DNA of 64,000 nucleotides, from NCBI RefSeq assembly GCF_003030345.1, contig NZ_CP028158.1:868001-932000 (forward strand). Direction: 5' to 3'. How positions within the stretch are numbered: the first letter of the stretch is position 1; each line of letters opens with the position of its first letter. The translations under genes were made by a program, and so were the position numbers. The DNA comes from Plantactinospora sp. BC1 (GTDB taxonomy: Bacteria > Actinomycetota > Actinomycetes > Mycobacteriales > Micromonosporaceae). Shown here piece after piece: positions 18,045 through 27,678 of the stretch. The notes under the pieces are model-generated. The model made no database searches and was not told the origin of the DNA. It saw only the letters and a list, made by a program, of their open reading frames with translations.

Positions 18045-18050
18045 TATAAT
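18045..18050 (+). promoter_or_regulatory. Perfect TATAAT -10 box before the SNF2 helicase gene
   Basis: TATAAT matches the full consensus, which is rare in such GC-rich DNA. The -35 position (GGTCAT, 17-bp spacer) is poor. A CGTAC-rich inverted repeat (18031-18043) fills the spacer, so an activator or repressor may bind there. The predicted start of transcription is near 18057. Confidence 0.5.
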
Positions 18051-18133
18051 GTCCGGGCTGGTACGGGGTGGCGTTCCGGCCGGACGGGGGTCCGGGGTCG
18101 GGGCGGCTGGCGGACGAGGGGGCAGGACCGGAG

Positions 18134-21100
18134 ATGCGGCCGAACACGACATCGGTACCCGGCGACGCCTCCCCACCCGCACGGTCCGCAGAGGCGGGCC
18201 CGGACGAGCGGTGGACGGCACCCTGTGCGGTGGTGTTCGAGCCGGCCGACCCGCCCCGCGCCGGTGTACTCGCGTTCTGGCGACCCGACGGCGGTGAACT
18301 GCCGGTCGACGGGCCGGGTCGCGGCGGAGAGTTGACGGTCGTGCTGCCGGACGGGGCCGGGGTGCGGACCCGGGTGGTGCCGGCCCGCCGGCTGCCGGTC
18401 GGCGACGCTCTACCGCTGCTGCTGGCCGATTTGGCGTCGGACCGGCCGGTCGACCCGGCGCTGGCCTACTGGTCGGCGGCGGCGCTGCTGGCGCTGCACC
18501 TGGTCGCCCGGCGGCGGATCCTGCCGACGGTCTCCCCCGCCGGCTTCGACGCCTGGACGGTCGGGGCGCTGGACGCGGCCGACGCGGGCCGGATCCGGGA
18601 ACTCGCCGCCGCGATGCCGACCCGGGCCCGGGCCAACCCCTTCCCGGCGAAGCCACTCCCGGCGGACAAGACGACCGCAGACGGGATGACCGCAGACGAC
18701 ATCACCGCGGACGAGATGACGGCAGTCGGGATGACCGCGGACGAGATCACCGCGGACCGGATGACGGCCGGCCGGGCGGCGGCGGGCGAGGCGGGGGCCG
18801 GCCCGGTGCTGCCGGACGCGGCCGGCCTGCTGCGCGGTTTCCTCGACGCGGTCGCCGACACCCTGCCCCGGTCCCCCGCCGCCCGGCACGCCGCCGGCAC
18901 CGACGCGTTCGCCGCGACGGCGCCACAGTCGCTACCCCGGCTGCGCGGCTGGGCCGAGGAGGTCCGCGCCGGTCTCGACTCCGGCGTGCGGGTCTCGATC
19001 CGGCTGGAGCCGGTCGACGGCGACCTGACCCGGCCCGGGCTGCGGGCGGTGGCGCAGGTGCACAGTCTCGTCGACCCGGCGCTGGTGGTCGACGCCGCCG
19101 CGCTGTGGCACGGCGACGTCGCCGGGTTCGGGCCCCGGGCCCGGCTCGACACCACGCTGGCGATCCGCCGCGCCGCCGGGGTCTGGCCGCCGCTGCGGCA
19201 CCTGCTCGACGCCGCCGTCCCGGACGCGCTCCTGCTGACCGACGAGGAGGTCAGCGAGCTGGTCGCCGACGCCGCCGGCCGGCTCGGCACGGTCGGGGTG
19301 GCGGTGCACTGGCCCCGCGAACTGACCGCCGGGCTCACCTCCCGGGCGGTACTCGGCGCCGCCGAGGCACCCCCGTCGGACCTGGCCACCTTCTTCGGCG
19401 GCGACGGGCTGCTCCGGGTCGACTGGCAGCTCGCCCTCGGCGGGCGACCGCTGACCGCCGCCGAACTGGACCTGCTCGCCGAGGCGCACCGGCCGGTGGT
19501 GCGGCTGCGCGACCAGTGGGTACTCGTCGACCCGGAACTGGCCGCCCGGGCCCGCAAGCCGGGACTGCCGCCGGTCGGCGCAATCGAGGCGCTCGGCGCG
19601 GCGCTGACCGGGACGGTGGAGGTCGACGGTCGGCCCGTCGAGGTCGACACCACCGGCTGGCTGGACGGGCTGCGGCGGCGGATCGCCGACCCGGAGCAGG
19701 CCGGTGATCCGGAGCGGGTCGGGGTGCCGGCCGGGCTGACCGCCACCCTGCGGGACTACCAGCTACGCGGACTCCGCTGGCTGGCCTGGATGACGGAGCT
19801 GGGGCTGGGCGGCTGCCTCGCCGACGACATGGGGCTCGGCAAGACGGTCACGCTGATCGCGCTGCACCTGCACCGGCAGGCGGATCCGGCGACCGCCGGC
19901 CCGACCCTGGTGGTCTGTCCGGCCTCGCTGCTCGGCAACTGGGAACGCGAGATCGCCCGGTTCGCCCCCGGCACCCCGGTACGCCGATTCCACGGCGGGC
20001 GACGCAGCCTCGACGCGCTGGACGGCGGGTTCCTGCTCACCACGTACGGGACGATGCGGCTCGACGCCGACCGGCTCGCCGAGGTGCGGTGGGGGCTGGT
20101 CGTCGCCGACGAGGCGCAGCACGTGAAGAACCGCGCCTCCGGTACCGCCCGGGCACTGCGCCGGATTCCGGCCGCCGCCCGGGTCGCCCTCACCGGCACC
20201 CCGGTGGAGAACAACCTGACCGAACTCTGGGCGATCCTGGACTGGACGACTCCCGGCCTGCTCGGCCCGCTGCCCCGGTTCCGGGCCCGGTGGGCGGCGC
20301 CGATCGAGTCCGGTCGGGATCCGGCGGCGGCGGGCCGGCTGGCCCGGCTGATCGCACCGTTCCTGCTGCGCCGCCGCAAGTCGGACCCGGGGATCGCCCC
20401 GGAGTTGCCGCCGAAGACCGAGACCGACCATTCGGTGGGGTTGACCGGCGAGCAGGCCGGGCTCTACGAGGCGGTGGTCCGGGAGACGCTGGCCCGGATC
20501 CGGGACAGCAGCGGGATGGCCCGCCGTGGCCTGGTGCTGGAGCTGCTGACCTCGCTGAAGCAGGTCTGCAACCATCCGGCGCACTACCTGCGGGAGGCGC
20601 GGCCCCGGCTGGCCGGCCGCTCCGGCAAGCTGGAGCTGCTCGACGAACTGGTCGACACGATCCTCGCCGAAGGCGGCGCGGTGCTGGTCTTCACCCAGTA
20701 CGTCGCGATGGCCCGGCTGATCGAGCGGCACCTCGGCGACCGGGGCGTACCGACCGAGCTGCTGCACGGCGGTACCCCGGTGACCCGCCGCGACGAGCAG
20801 GTACGCCGGTTCCAGGCCGGTGAGGTGCCGGTCTTCCTGCTGTCGCTGCGGGCGGCCGGGACGGGGCTGAACCTGACCCGGGCCGACCATGTGGTGCACT
20901 ACGACCGGTGGTGGAACCCGGCCGTCGAGGAGCAGGCCACCGACCGGGCGTACCGGATCGGGCAGACCCGTCCGGTGCAGGTGCACCGGCTGGTCACCGA
21001 GGGGACGGTCGAGGATCGGATCGCCGCCCTGCTCGCCGTCAAGCGGGACCTCGCCGACGCGGTGCTGACCGGTGGCGAGGCCGCGTTGACCGAACTCTCC

Positions 21101-21145
21101 GACGCCGAGCTGGCGTCCCTGGTCGAGTTGCGCAGGCCGGCATGA
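18134..21145 (+). CDS. SNF2/SWI2-family DNA-dependent ATPase (helicase-like)
   Basis: About 1003 residues from ATG 18134. The N-terminal half is the bacterial SNF2-associated region. The motor spans about 540-1000: motif I DMGLGKTVT, motif II VADEAQHVKN, motif III LTGTPVENN, then the SNF2 C-lobe with LLSLRAAGTGLNLTRADHVV (motif V) and EEQATDRAYRIGQTRPVQVH (motif VI). Such proteins translocate on DNA and remodel protein-DNA complexes, often in repair. A low-complexity insert (18661-18775) encodes a pentapeptide-like repeat. An in-frame GTG at 18068 is the alternative start; the added 22 residues look non-conserved. The SWIM-finger gene follows by 61 bp, a common pairing. Confidence 0.93.
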   Translation: MRPNTTSVPGDASPPARSAEAGPDERWTAPCAVVFEPADPPRAGVLAFWRPDGGELPVDGPGRGGELTVVLPDGAGVRTRVVPARRLPVGDALPLLLADLASDRPVDPALAYWSAAALLALHLVARRRILPTVSPAGFDAWTVGALDAADAGRIRELAAAMPTRARANPFPAKPLPADKTTADGMTADDITADEMTAVGMTADEITADRMTAGRAAAGEAGAGPVLPDAAGLLRGFLDAVADTLPRSPAARHAAGTDAFAATAPQSLPRLRGWAEEVRAGLDSGVRVSIRLEPVDGDLTRPGLRAVAQVHSLVDPALVVDAAALWHGDVAGFGPRARLDTTLAIRRAAGVWPPLRHLLDAAVPDALLLTDEEVSELVADAAGRLGTVGVAVHWPRELTAGLTSRAVLGAAEAPPSDLATFFGGDGLLRVDWQLALGGRPLTAAELDLLAEAHRPVVRLRDQWVLVDPELAARARKPGLPPVGAIEALGAALTGTVEVDGRPVEVDTTGWLDGLRRRIADPEQAGDPERVGVPAGLTATLRDYQLRGLRWLAWMTELGLGGCLADDMGLGKTVTLIALHLHRQADPATAGPTLVVCPASLLGNWEREIARFAPGTPVRRFHGGRRSLDALDGGFLLTTYGTMRLDADRLAEVRWGLVVADEAQHVKNRASGTARALRRIPAAARVALTGTPVENNLTELWAILDWTTPGLLGPLPRFRARWAAPIESGRDPAAAGRLARLIAPFLLRRRKSDPGIAPELPPKTETDHSVGLTGEQAGLYEAVVRETLARIRDSSGMARRGLVLELLTSLKQVCNHPAHYLREARPRLAGRSGKLELLDELVDTILAEGGAVLVFTQYVAMARLIERHLGDRGVPTELLHGGTPVTRRDEQVRRFQAGEVPVFLLSLRAAGTGLNLTRADHVVHYDRWWNPAVEEQATDRAYRIGQTRPVQVHRLVTEGTVEDRIAALLAVKRDLADAVLTGGEAALTELSDAELASLVELRRPA
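18667..18775 (+). repeat. Coding 15-bp tandem repeat (MTADE/ITADR pentapeptides)
   Basis: About seven imperfect 15-bp units in frame encode KTTADG-MTADD-ITADE-MTAVG-MTADE-ITADR-MTAGR. The repeat lies in the N-terminal half of the SNF2 protein, between ordered segments, so it probably acts as a flexible linker. It looks like a slippage expansion. Confidence 0.75.
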
Positions 21146-21206
21146 GCGCGATCGTCGACCGGTCCCGGAGCGCCGGCTCCGGGCCGGCCGTGGAAGGTGG
21201 GGGCGG

Positions 21207-22454
21207 ATGAGCGGCGACGACCGGGTCCGGGGCTTTCCGGCGTTTCCGCCGGGGCGGCGGGCCCGCAGCAGCCGTTCCTGGTGGGGCGACGCCTGGATCC
21301 GGGCCCTGGAGGAGACCTCGCTGGACGAGACGCTGCTGCGCCGGGGGCGGCGGTCGGCGACGGCCGGGCACGTCGGGTCGATCACGGTCAGCCCGGGCCG
21401 GATCGCGGCCGAGGTGCACGACGGGGTGCGCGACGTGCCGTACCGGACCCGGGTCTTCGTGGAGCCGATGACCGACGCGCAGTGGTCCCGGTTCCTGGAC
21501 CAGGTGGCGGCGAAGGCCGGGCACATCGCCGCGCTGCTGGACGGGGAGATGCCGCGTGACCTGGCGTCGTCGGCCGACGATGTCGGGGTCGCCCTGCTGC
21601 CGGGGCTCGGCGACCTGCAACCGGAGTGCGACTGCCCGGAGTGGGTCGCGGCGGCGTGCCGGCACGCCGCCGCGCTCTGCTACCAGGTGGCCTGGCTGCT
21701 CGACGCCGACCCGTTCCTGCTGTTGCTGATCCGGGGCCGGGGGTCCCGGGAGGTGCTGGCCGAGCTGCGGCGCCGGGGGCAGCGGGCGACGGCGGCCGCC
21801 CCGGTCGAGCAGCCGGCCGGCCGGGCGCCGGGTGTCGGGGTGCCGGCCGCGCTGGCGTACGCCCGACCGGACCCGCCGCTGCCGGACCCGCCGCCGGCGC
21901 CGGAGCCCGGGGTGTCCGGGCCGGTACTGCCGGACGCGCCCGGGATCGCCGCGGAGGTGCTGCACGGGCTGGTCGAGAACGCCGCCGTACGGGCCGCCGC
22001 GCTGCTCGACGCCGCTTCGGGCGACCACGGCCCGCCGACCGTGCTGCCGGAGCGGGTGGACGCGGTCCGGCTCGCGGTCGGGGCGAGTGGTCCGGTGCTG
22101 GCCCGGCTGCGGCAGGCGGCCGGGCGTACCGCCCGGGAGTTCGGCCGGGCGGTACGGGCCTGGGAGTACGGCGGACAGACCGGCCTTTCGGTGCTGGACG
22201 AGGCGTGGACGCCGCCGCCGGTACGGCTGGCCCGGGCCCGGGCCGACCTGACCGCCGGCTGGACCGGTGACGACCCGCCGGAGCCGCAGGTGTGGCGCAA
22301 CCGGTGGACGTTTCCGGGTCACCGGGCCCAGCTGCGGTACGGCCGCGACGGCCGCTGGTACCCGTACCGGGAGTTGACCGGCGGCGACTGGTGGCCGGCC
22401 GGGATACCCCGGGACGACCCGGCGGACGCCCTCGCCGACCTGCTCGGCGACTGA
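21207..22454 (+). CDS. SWIM zinc-finger protein
   Basis: 415 residues. The N-terminal 60 residues (RSWWGDAWIRALEETSLDE and GHVGSITVSPGRIAAEV) are typical of bacterial SWIM proteins found with SNF2 helicases. The zinc motif CxCx(n)CxH is at CDCPEWVAAACRHAAAL near residue 140. The later part is alanine/proline-rich and ends in an ordered domain (WRNRWTFPGHRAQLRYG). SWIM fingers bind DNA or protein; with the SNF2 gene just upstream it probably forms part of the same remodelling or repair complex (inference from conserved pairing). The ATG follows a GGTGGGGGCGG site. Confidence 0.88.
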   Translation: MSGDDRVRGFPAFPPGRRARSSRSWWGDAWIRALEETSLDETLLRRGRRSATAGHVGSITVSPGRIAAEVHDGVRDVPYRTRVFVEPMTDAQWSRFLDQVAAKAGHIAALLDGEMPRDLASSADDVGVALLPGLGDLQPECDCPEWVAAACRHAAALCYQVAWLLDADPFLLLLIRGRGSREVLAELRRRGQRATAAAPVEQPAGRAPGVGVPAALAYARPDPPLPDPPPAPEPGVSGPVLPDAPGIAAEVLHGLVENAAVRAAALLDAASGDHGPPTVLPERVDAVRLAVGASGPVLARLRQAAGRTAREFGRAVRAWEYGGQTGLSVLDEAWTPPPVRLARARADLTAGWTGDDPPEPQVWRNRWTFPGHRAQLRYGRDGRWYPYRELTGGDWWPAGIPRDDPADALADLLGD

Positions 22455-22571
22455 CCGGCCCGCCGCTCGCCCGCACCCGGCCCGACCGCGCCGGCTGGGG
22501 GCGCGGCCGGTTCTGCAACGCGGCCGGCTCCGGAACGCGGCCGGCTCGGAGCGCGGCCTGCCGGCGGCGGC

Positions 22572-22689
22572 GAGCGGAATGCGGCGCGACGACGCCCGGT
22601 CAGCGGAATGCGGCAGGCCGGCGGCGGTGAGCGGATGCGGCCTGCCGATAACCCTGAGCGGATGCGGCGCGACGACGTCCGGTCAGCGG
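22572..22689. repeat. Near-identical ~34-bp direct repeat at the end of pabB
   Basis: The left copy starts at 22572 and runs to about 22606; the right copy is 22656-22689. They differ by a one-base indel and one substitution. The right copy contains the stop codon of the minus-strand pabB (22683-22685), and the left copy keeps a TCA at the same place. The gap between them repeats related GCGGATGCGG words. Confidence 0.75.
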
Positions 22690-23933
22690 GGGCCGGCCAG
22701 GATGGCCCGGACCGGGCCGGACTTGGCGGCCGCCTCGGCGACCTCGGCGGCCGGGTCGCTGCCCCAGGTGATGCCGCCACCGGCCCAGACGTGCACCCGC
22801 TCGGCGTCGACCGCCACCGTCCGGATGGTCAGCCCCAGGTCGATCCGGTCCGGGCCGATCCAGCCGAGCCCGCCCATGCTGGCACCCCGGCCGACCGGTT
22901 CCAGGGCGGCGATCTGGGCCAGGGCGGCGAGCTTGGGCGCGCCGGTGACCGACCCGCCGGGGCAGACCGCGCGGAGCAGGTCGGCCAGCCCTCGCCCGTC
23001 GGCGAGGGTGGCCGAGACGGTCGACTCGGCCTGCCACAGGTTCGACCAGCGGCGGATGGCGTACAGCTCGTCGACCCGGACGGTGCCGGTGCGGGCGATC
23101 CGGGCCAGGTCGTTGCGCTCCAGGTCCACGATCATCACGTGTTCGGCGCGTTCCTTGGCGGATTCGAGCAGTTCTCGCCTGCCGGGGCCGGTCGCCGGCC
23201 GGGTGCCCTTGATCGGCCGGGTGTAGACCCGGCCGTCGGTCACCTCGACCAGGGTTTCCGGGGAGGCGCAGCCGATCGCCCAGCCGGGGCCGGTGAGCAC
23301 GCCGCCGTACCGGGCGCCGGGGAGCCGGGCCAGCCGAGCCAGTGCCGGCAGCGGGTCTCCGGCGTACCGGGCGGAGCCGTGGCCGACGACGTTGACCTGG
23401 TAGATCTCGCCGGCCGCGATGGCGTCCCGGGCCTGCCGGACCGCGTCGGCGTGCCGCTGCGGCGTCCAGCTCTCGGTCCACGGGCCGAGTTCCCAGGGGG
23501 CGTCGGCTTCCCGGTGCACGCCGTCGAAGCGAATCCGGTGGTCGTGGACCGGATGCCGCCGGGTTCGGCCGGCCGCCGGGGCGGTGCCGTGCCGGTAGAC
23601 CACCGCGACCAGGTCGGGGACGGCGGGTGCCGGGCTGGCCGGGCCGGCGGCGGCGCCGACCATCCGGGCTCCGGCGGCGGCGGAGACGAAGACGGCGGCG
23701 CCGCAGACCGTGCCGGCCGGGCCGTCCGGCGGGTGGACGCCGGGCCGGGTCAGGTCGTGGACCGGGAGGCCGTGCCCGGCGAGGAACTCCTCCAGCAGCG
23801 TGGCGGGGTCGTCCGGGCCGTCGGCCGGGCATTGAAGCCGGTCGTGTTCGACGAGCCGGGGTACGCAGCTCGCCGGCGCTCCCGGTGGCGCGAATGGGAG
23901 CGCTTCCACGACGTACGGCTGGATCTGCCTCAT
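22683..23933 (-). CDS. pabB: Aminodeoxychorismate synthase component I / chorismate-binding enzyme
   Basis: 416 residues. It converts chorismate to 4-amino-4-deoxychorismate, with ammonia from a glutamine amidotransferase partner, on the way to p-aminobenzoate and folate. The chorismate-binding domain fills the C-terminal half: EIYQVNVV, the PIKGT motif (whose Lys separates ADC synthase from anthranilate synthase, which has PIAGT), ERAEHVMIVDLERNDL, GGSVTGAPK and the final HVWAGGGI. The N-terminal region is short and divergent. No amidotransferase gene is adjacent, so the PabA subunit must lie elsewhere. The gene is divergent from the DUF5999 gene. Confidence 0.9.
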   Translation of the reverse strand: MRQIQPYVVEALPFAPPGAPASCVPRLVEHDRLQCPADGPDDPATLLEEFLAGHGLPVHDLTRPGVHPPDGPAGTVCGAAVFVSAAAGARMVGAAAGPASPAPAVPDLVAVVYRHGTAPAAGRTRRHPVHDHRIRFDGVHREADAPWELGPWTESWTPQRHADAVRQARDAIAAGEIYQVNVVGHGSARYAGDPLPALARLARLPGARYGGVLTGPGWAIGCASPETLVEVTDGRVYTRPIKGTRPATGPGRRELLESAKERAEHVMIVDLERNDLARIARTGTVRVDELYAIRRWSNLWQAESTVSATLADGRGLADLLRAVCPGGSVTGAPKLAALAQIAALEPVGRGASMGGLGWIGPDRIDLGLTIRTVAVDAERVHVWAGGGITWGSDPAAEVAEAAAKSGPVRAILAGPR

Positions 23934-24056
23934 CCGAAAAGAGGATTTCCTCGGTCAGAGACGGATACCCGCTCGTCATCACAGGGCGTGAAGGGGTACC
24001 GTCCGTCACTGGTCATGTGAACCATGCCACAGCGCCCCCATAGTCCGGAGAACCCG

Positions 24057-24257
24057 ATGTGCCAGCACGAACCGACCTGCCCCTCCGCTGAAGCAACCGA
24101 CCGGGAAGCGGCCCGAGTCCTCGCCTGCTTCCGTGAGCAGGGGTGGAGCCTGCTCTGCAATGGCGTCATCCTCTTCGAGGACACCGGCGAGCTGCTGCCC
24201 GACGGCAGCACCATAGCGCCGCACCGCGGTCCGGCCCGGCACGCCCTGGTCGGCTGA
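24057..24257 (+). CDS. DUF5999-family small protein
   Basis: 66 residues: MCQHEPTCPSAEATDREAAR..., with three N-terminal residues suited to metal binding (Cys2, His4, Cys8) and a conserved centre EQGWSLLCNGVILFEDTGEL. This is the DUF5999 pattern, frequent in Streptomyces and relatives; I know no function. ATG 24057 has GGAG 7 nt upstream and begins the conserved segment. A strong hairpin follows. Confidence 0.85.
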   Translation: MCQHEPTCPSAEATDREAARVLACFREQGWSLLCNGVILFEDTGELLPDGSTIAPHRGPARHALVG

Positions 24258-24269
24258 TTCATCACTTAC

Positions 24270-24306
24270 AGTGACCGGCCGGCGCCTGGTGTGCCGGCCG
24301 GTCACT
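24270..24306. terminator. Bidirectional terminator between DUF5999 gene and gcvP
   Basis: A perfect 14-bp stem (24270-24283 with 24293-24306) and a 9-nt loop lie 12 bp after the DUF5999 stop and 8 bp after the gcvP stop on the other strand. Confidence 0.88.
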
Positions 24307-24313
24307 CGTGTTC

Positions 24314-27175
24314 TCAGTTCTCGAACGCCTCGGGCGGCGGGCAGGCGCAGACCAGGTTCCGGTCTCCGTAGGCGCCGTCGATGCGGCGTACCGACGGCCA
24401 GTACTTCGCCTGCCGGTCGACCCCGCCGGGATAGCCGGCCACCGACCGGGGGTACGGGTGCGGCCACTCGTCGCCGGTCACCATCGCCGCGGTGTGCGGC
24501 GCGTTGGCGAGCGGGTTGTCCCCCTTCGGCCACTCCCCCGCCCCGACCTTGTCGATCTCGGCCCGGATGGCGATCATCGCCTCGCAGAACCGGTCGAGTT
24601 CGGCGAGGTCCTCGCTCTCGGTCGGTTCCACCATCAGGGTGCCGGCGACCGGGAACGACATCGTCGGGGCGTGGAAACCGTAGTCGATCAGCCGCTTCGC
24701 CACGTCGTCGACGCTGACCCCGGTCGCCTTGGTCAGCGGCCGCAGGTCGAGGATGCACTCGTGCGCGACCAGGCCCTTGTTGCCGGCGTAGAGCACCGGG
24801 TAGTGGCCGCGCAGCCGGGCGGCGACGTAGTTGGCGGCGAGTACCGCCACCCCGGTGGCCCGGCGCAGCCCGTCCGGCCCCATCATCCGCAGGTACGCCC
24901 ACGGGATCGGCAGGATCCCGGCCGAGCCGTACCGGGCGGCCGAGACCGCGGGCCGGCCCTCGGTGTCGCGCGGGTCGCCGGGCAGGTACGGCGCCAGGTG
25001 TGCCCGTACCGCCACCGGGCCGACTCCGGGGCCGCCGCCGCCGTGCGGGATGCAGAACGTCTTGTGCAGGTTCAGGTGTGACACGTCGGCGCCGAACCGG
25101 CCCGGCTTGGCGTATCCGAGCAGGGCGTTGAGGTTGGCGCCGTCGACGTAGACCTGGCCGCCGGCGTCGTGCACCCTGGCGCAGAGCGCGGCGATGCCGG
25201 CCTCGTAGACACCGTGGGTGGACGGGTAGGTGACCATGATCGCGGCGAGGGTGTCCCGGTGCGCCTCGATCTTGCGGTCGAGGTCGGCCAGGTCGATGTC
25301 GCCGTCGGGGTCGCAGCCGACCACCACCACCCGCATCCCGGCCATCACCGCGCTGGCCGCGTTGGTGCCGTGTGCCGAGGACGGGATCAGGCAGACGTCC
25401 CGGTGTCCCTCGCCCCGGTCGCGGTGGTAGGCGCGGATCGCCAGCAGGCCGGCGAGTTCGCCCTGCGAGCCGGCGTTCGGCTGCACGCTGACCGCGTCGT
25501 AGCCGGTCACCTCGGCGAGCCAGCCCTCCAGGGTGCCGACCAGGTCGCGGTAGCCGGCGGTCTGCTCCTCCGGGGCGAACGGGTGGACGTTGGCGAACTC
25601 GGGCCAGCTCACCGGTTCCATCTCGGTGGTGGCGTTCAGCTTCATCGTGCAGGAGCCGAGCGGGATCATGCCCCGGTCCAGGGCGTAGTCGAGGTCGGCG
25701 AGCCGGCGCAGGTAGCGCAGCATCGCGGTCTCGGAGTGGTGTGACCGGAAGACCGGGTGGGTCAGGTAGTCGCTGTCGCGGGCGAGGTCGGCCGGCAGCG
25801 CGGCCGGCGGCTGCCCGGTGGCCGGGGTCACCGGCTGCCCGGCGACGGCGCCGAAGGCGTCCCAGACGGTCGTCAGGTGTGCCTCGGTGGTGGTCTCGTC
25901 GCAGGCGATCCCGACGTGGTCGGCGTCGACCGGTCGCAGGTTGACGCCGCGCCGTGCGGCCTCGGCGACCACCTCGGCGGCCCGGCCGGGGAACCGGGCG
26001 AGCACGGTGTCGAAGAACGTCTCGTGCACGATCTCGACGCCGTCGAGGGTGCGCAGCCCGGCGGCGAGGGTGGCGGCCCGGTGGTGGGTCCGTTCGGCGA
26101 TCGCCCGCAGCCCGGCCGGGCCGTGGTAGACGGCGTACATGCTGGCCATCACGGCGAGCAGCACCTGGGCGGTGCAGATGTTGCTGGTCGCCTTCTCCCG
26201 GCGGATGTGCTGTTCCCGGGTCTGTAGCGCCAGCCGGTAGGCGCGGTCACCGGCCGCGTCCCGGGAGACTCCGACCAGCCGGCCGGGCAGCATCCGCTCC
26301 AGGCCGCCCCGGACCGCCAGGTAGCCGGCGTGCGGGCCACCGAAGCCCATCGGTACGCCGAACCGCTGGGTGGTGCCGGCGGCGATGTCGGCGCCGATCT
26401 CGCCGGGCGGGCGGAGCAGGGTCAGCGCGAGCAGGTCGGCGGCGACGGTGACCAGTGCCCCGGCGGCGTGCGCGGCCTCGACCAGCCCGCTGTGGTCGCG
26501 GACCGCGCCGGAGGCGCCCGGGTACTGGAGGTGCAGGCCGAAGAACTCCGCCGGCAGCGGCTCGGCGGAAAGGTCGAGTACGCGTACCTCGATGCCGAGC
26601 GGTTCGGCCCGGGTGGCGAGTACGGCGAGGGTCTGCGGCAGGGTGTCGGCGTCGACGACGTACACGTTGCTCTTGTTCTTGCCGGCGCGGCGGGCGAGTG
26701 TCATCGCCTCGGCGGCGGCGGTGCCCTCGTCGAGCATGGAGGCGTTCGCGGTGGCCAGCCCGGTCAGGTCGGTGACCATGGTCTGGAAGTTCAGCAGCGC
26801 CTCCAGCCGTCCCTGGCTGATCTCCGGCTGGTACGGCGTGTACGCGGTGTACCAGGCCGGGTTCTCCAGCACGTTGCGGCGGATCACCGCCGGGGTGTGG
26901 GTACCGGAGTAGCCGAGTCCGATCATGGAGACGGCGACGGTGTTCCGGGCGGCGAGCGCGCGCAGCTCGGCGGCGACCTCCTCCTCGGTGGCGGCCGGCG
27001 GCAGGTCGAGGTCGCCGGTCCAGCGGATCACCTCGGGGATCGCGGCGTCCATCAGGTCGTCGACGGAGTGGTAGCCGACGGTCTCCAGCATCCGGCGCAT
27101 CGCGTCGGCGTCGGGGCCGATGTGCCGGTCGGCGAAGGCTCCGCCGTCGCGGGTGGGCTGCTGTGCTGTGGTCAT
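24314..27175 (-). CDS. gcvP: Glycine dehydrogenase (decarboxylating), P-protein of the glycine cleavage system
   Basis: 953 residues, the full length of the single-chain P-protein. It decarboxylates glycine with PLP and passes the aminomethyl group to the lipoyl arm of H-protein. The N-terminal half starts with [13 protein letters not shown] and has [13 protein letters not shown]. The C-terminal half has [10 protein letters not shown] and the PLP-lysine motif [19 protein letters not shown] 27175 follows GGGAG; an in-frame start 33 bp earlier lies inside the leader. Expression is under the glycine riboswitch just upstream. The H-protein gene is in the window (45211) but 18 kb away; gcvT is not seen. 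Confidence 0.96.
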   Translation of the reverse strand: MTTAQQPTRDGGAFADRHIGPDADAMRRMLETVGYHSVDDLMDAAIPEVIRWTGDLDLPPAATEEEVAAELRALAARNTVAVSMIGLGYSGTHTPAVIRRNVLENPAWYTAYTPYQPEISQGRLEALLNFQTMVTDLTGLATANASMLDEGTAAAEAMTLARRAGKNKSNVYVVDADTLPQTLAVLATRAEPLGIEVRVLDLSAEPLPAEFFGLHLQYPGASGAVRDHSGLVEAAHAAGALVTVAADLLALTLLRPPGEIGADIAAGTTQRFGVPMGFGGPHAGYLAVRGGLERMLPGRLVGVSRDAAGDRAYRLALQTREQHIRREKATSNICTAQVLLAVMASMYAVYHGPAGLRAIAERTHHRAATLAAGLRTLDGVEIVHETFFDTVLARFPGRAAEVVAEAARRGVNLRPVDADHVGIACDETTTEAHLTTVWDAFGAVAGQPVTPATGQPPAALPADLARDSDYLTHPVFRSHHSETAMLRYLRRLADLDYALDRGMIPLGSCTMKLNATTEMEPVSWPEFANVHPFAPEEQTAGYRDLVGTLEGWLAEVTGYDAVSVQPNAGSQGELAGLLAIRAYHRDRGEGHRDVCLIPSSAHGTNAASAVMAGMRVVVVGCDPDGDIDLADLDRKIEAHRDTLAAIMVTYPSTHGVYEAGIAALCARVHDAGGQVYVDGANLNALLGYAKPGRFGADVSHLNLHKTFCIPHGGGGPGVGPVAVRAHLAPYLPGDPRDTEGRPAVSAARYGSAGILPIPWAYLRMMGPDGLRRATGVAVLAANYVAARLRGHYPVLYAGNKGLVAHECILDLRPLTKATGVSVDDVAKRLIDYGFHAPTMSFPVAGTLMVEPTESEDLAELDRFCEAMIAIRAEIDKVGAGEWPKGDNPLANAPHTAAMVTGDEWPHPYPRSVAGYPGGVDRQAKYWPSVRRIDGAYGDRNLVCACPPPEAFEN

Positions 27176-27254
27176 GGGGGACGCTCCCGGGCGAGGTCGA
27201 CGCTGCAACCTCCCCCTCTGTCACGCTCCGCGACGTCGCGGGCGCTCCACAGTC

Positions 27255-27355
27255 GCCTGCCCGCGGGCTCCTTTTGCCTGAGAGGTTCCGGGGAGGATTT
27301 GCCCCTTCGGCGCCGCCCCACGCTGCCGGGCGGTCTCTCGCTCGCGAGTGTTGTC
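27255..27355 (-). promoter_or_regulatory. Glycine riboswitch (single aptamer) before gcvP
   Basis: On the minus strand the leader contains GAGCGAGAGACC, GGCGCCGAAGGGGCAA and CCTCTCAGGCAAAAGGA in the right order. These are the conserved blocks of the gcvT-type glycine aptamer. Only one aptamer is recognisable; the ~75 nt before the gcvP start would form the expression platform. Such elements usually turn on the glycine cleavage genes when glycine is abundant. Confidence 0.9.
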
Positions 27356-27584
27356 GGCGTTGGCAACGGTACCAGTGACCGGATTTCCGGCTGGTTTCGA
27401 CCGCGCCCCGTTGATCACGATCGACGCCGGCCGCCGGGGCGTAGCCGGTGCCGCCCGTCCCGTCCGGCAGGGAGGGCAGAACCGGTTAAGTGCCACCGGA
27501 CCGGCCCGTCCCGGCCCCGCTTCCCGGTCGCGTCGTACGTGCCGGGCCCGGTGGGTGGCGGGGGCGGAAATCGCTTTCCGTCTA

Positions 27585-27602
27585 TTGACTGTGAACCGGT
27601 TC
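27585..27602 (+). promoter_or_regulatory. Candidate promoter/operator of the peptide transporter operon
   Basis: TTGACT (27585-27590) is a good -35 box. A perfect 10-bp palindrome GAACCGGTTC (27593-27602) lies in the spacer, a usual place for a repressor site. The -10 (TGTCAT, 27608-27613) is weak. The first gene starts at 27679. Confidence 0.45.
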
Positions 27603-27678
27603 GGTGTTGTCATCGATCTCACCTGCCCGGGACCCCTGGTGGCGACCCGTGGCGAAATCCCCGAACCGGGAGGCAACG

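Noticed and set aside
21142-21210. A 22-codon ORF between the SNF2 and SWIM genes
   Set aside because: It is Gly/Ser-rich, very short, and overlaps both neighbours; it more likely forms the spacer with the SWIM ribosome site.
27178-27254. A second tandem glycine aptamer between the first and gcvP
   Set aside because: The conserved blocks seen in the first aptamer are not repeated here; the stretch is too short and G/C-rich without them.
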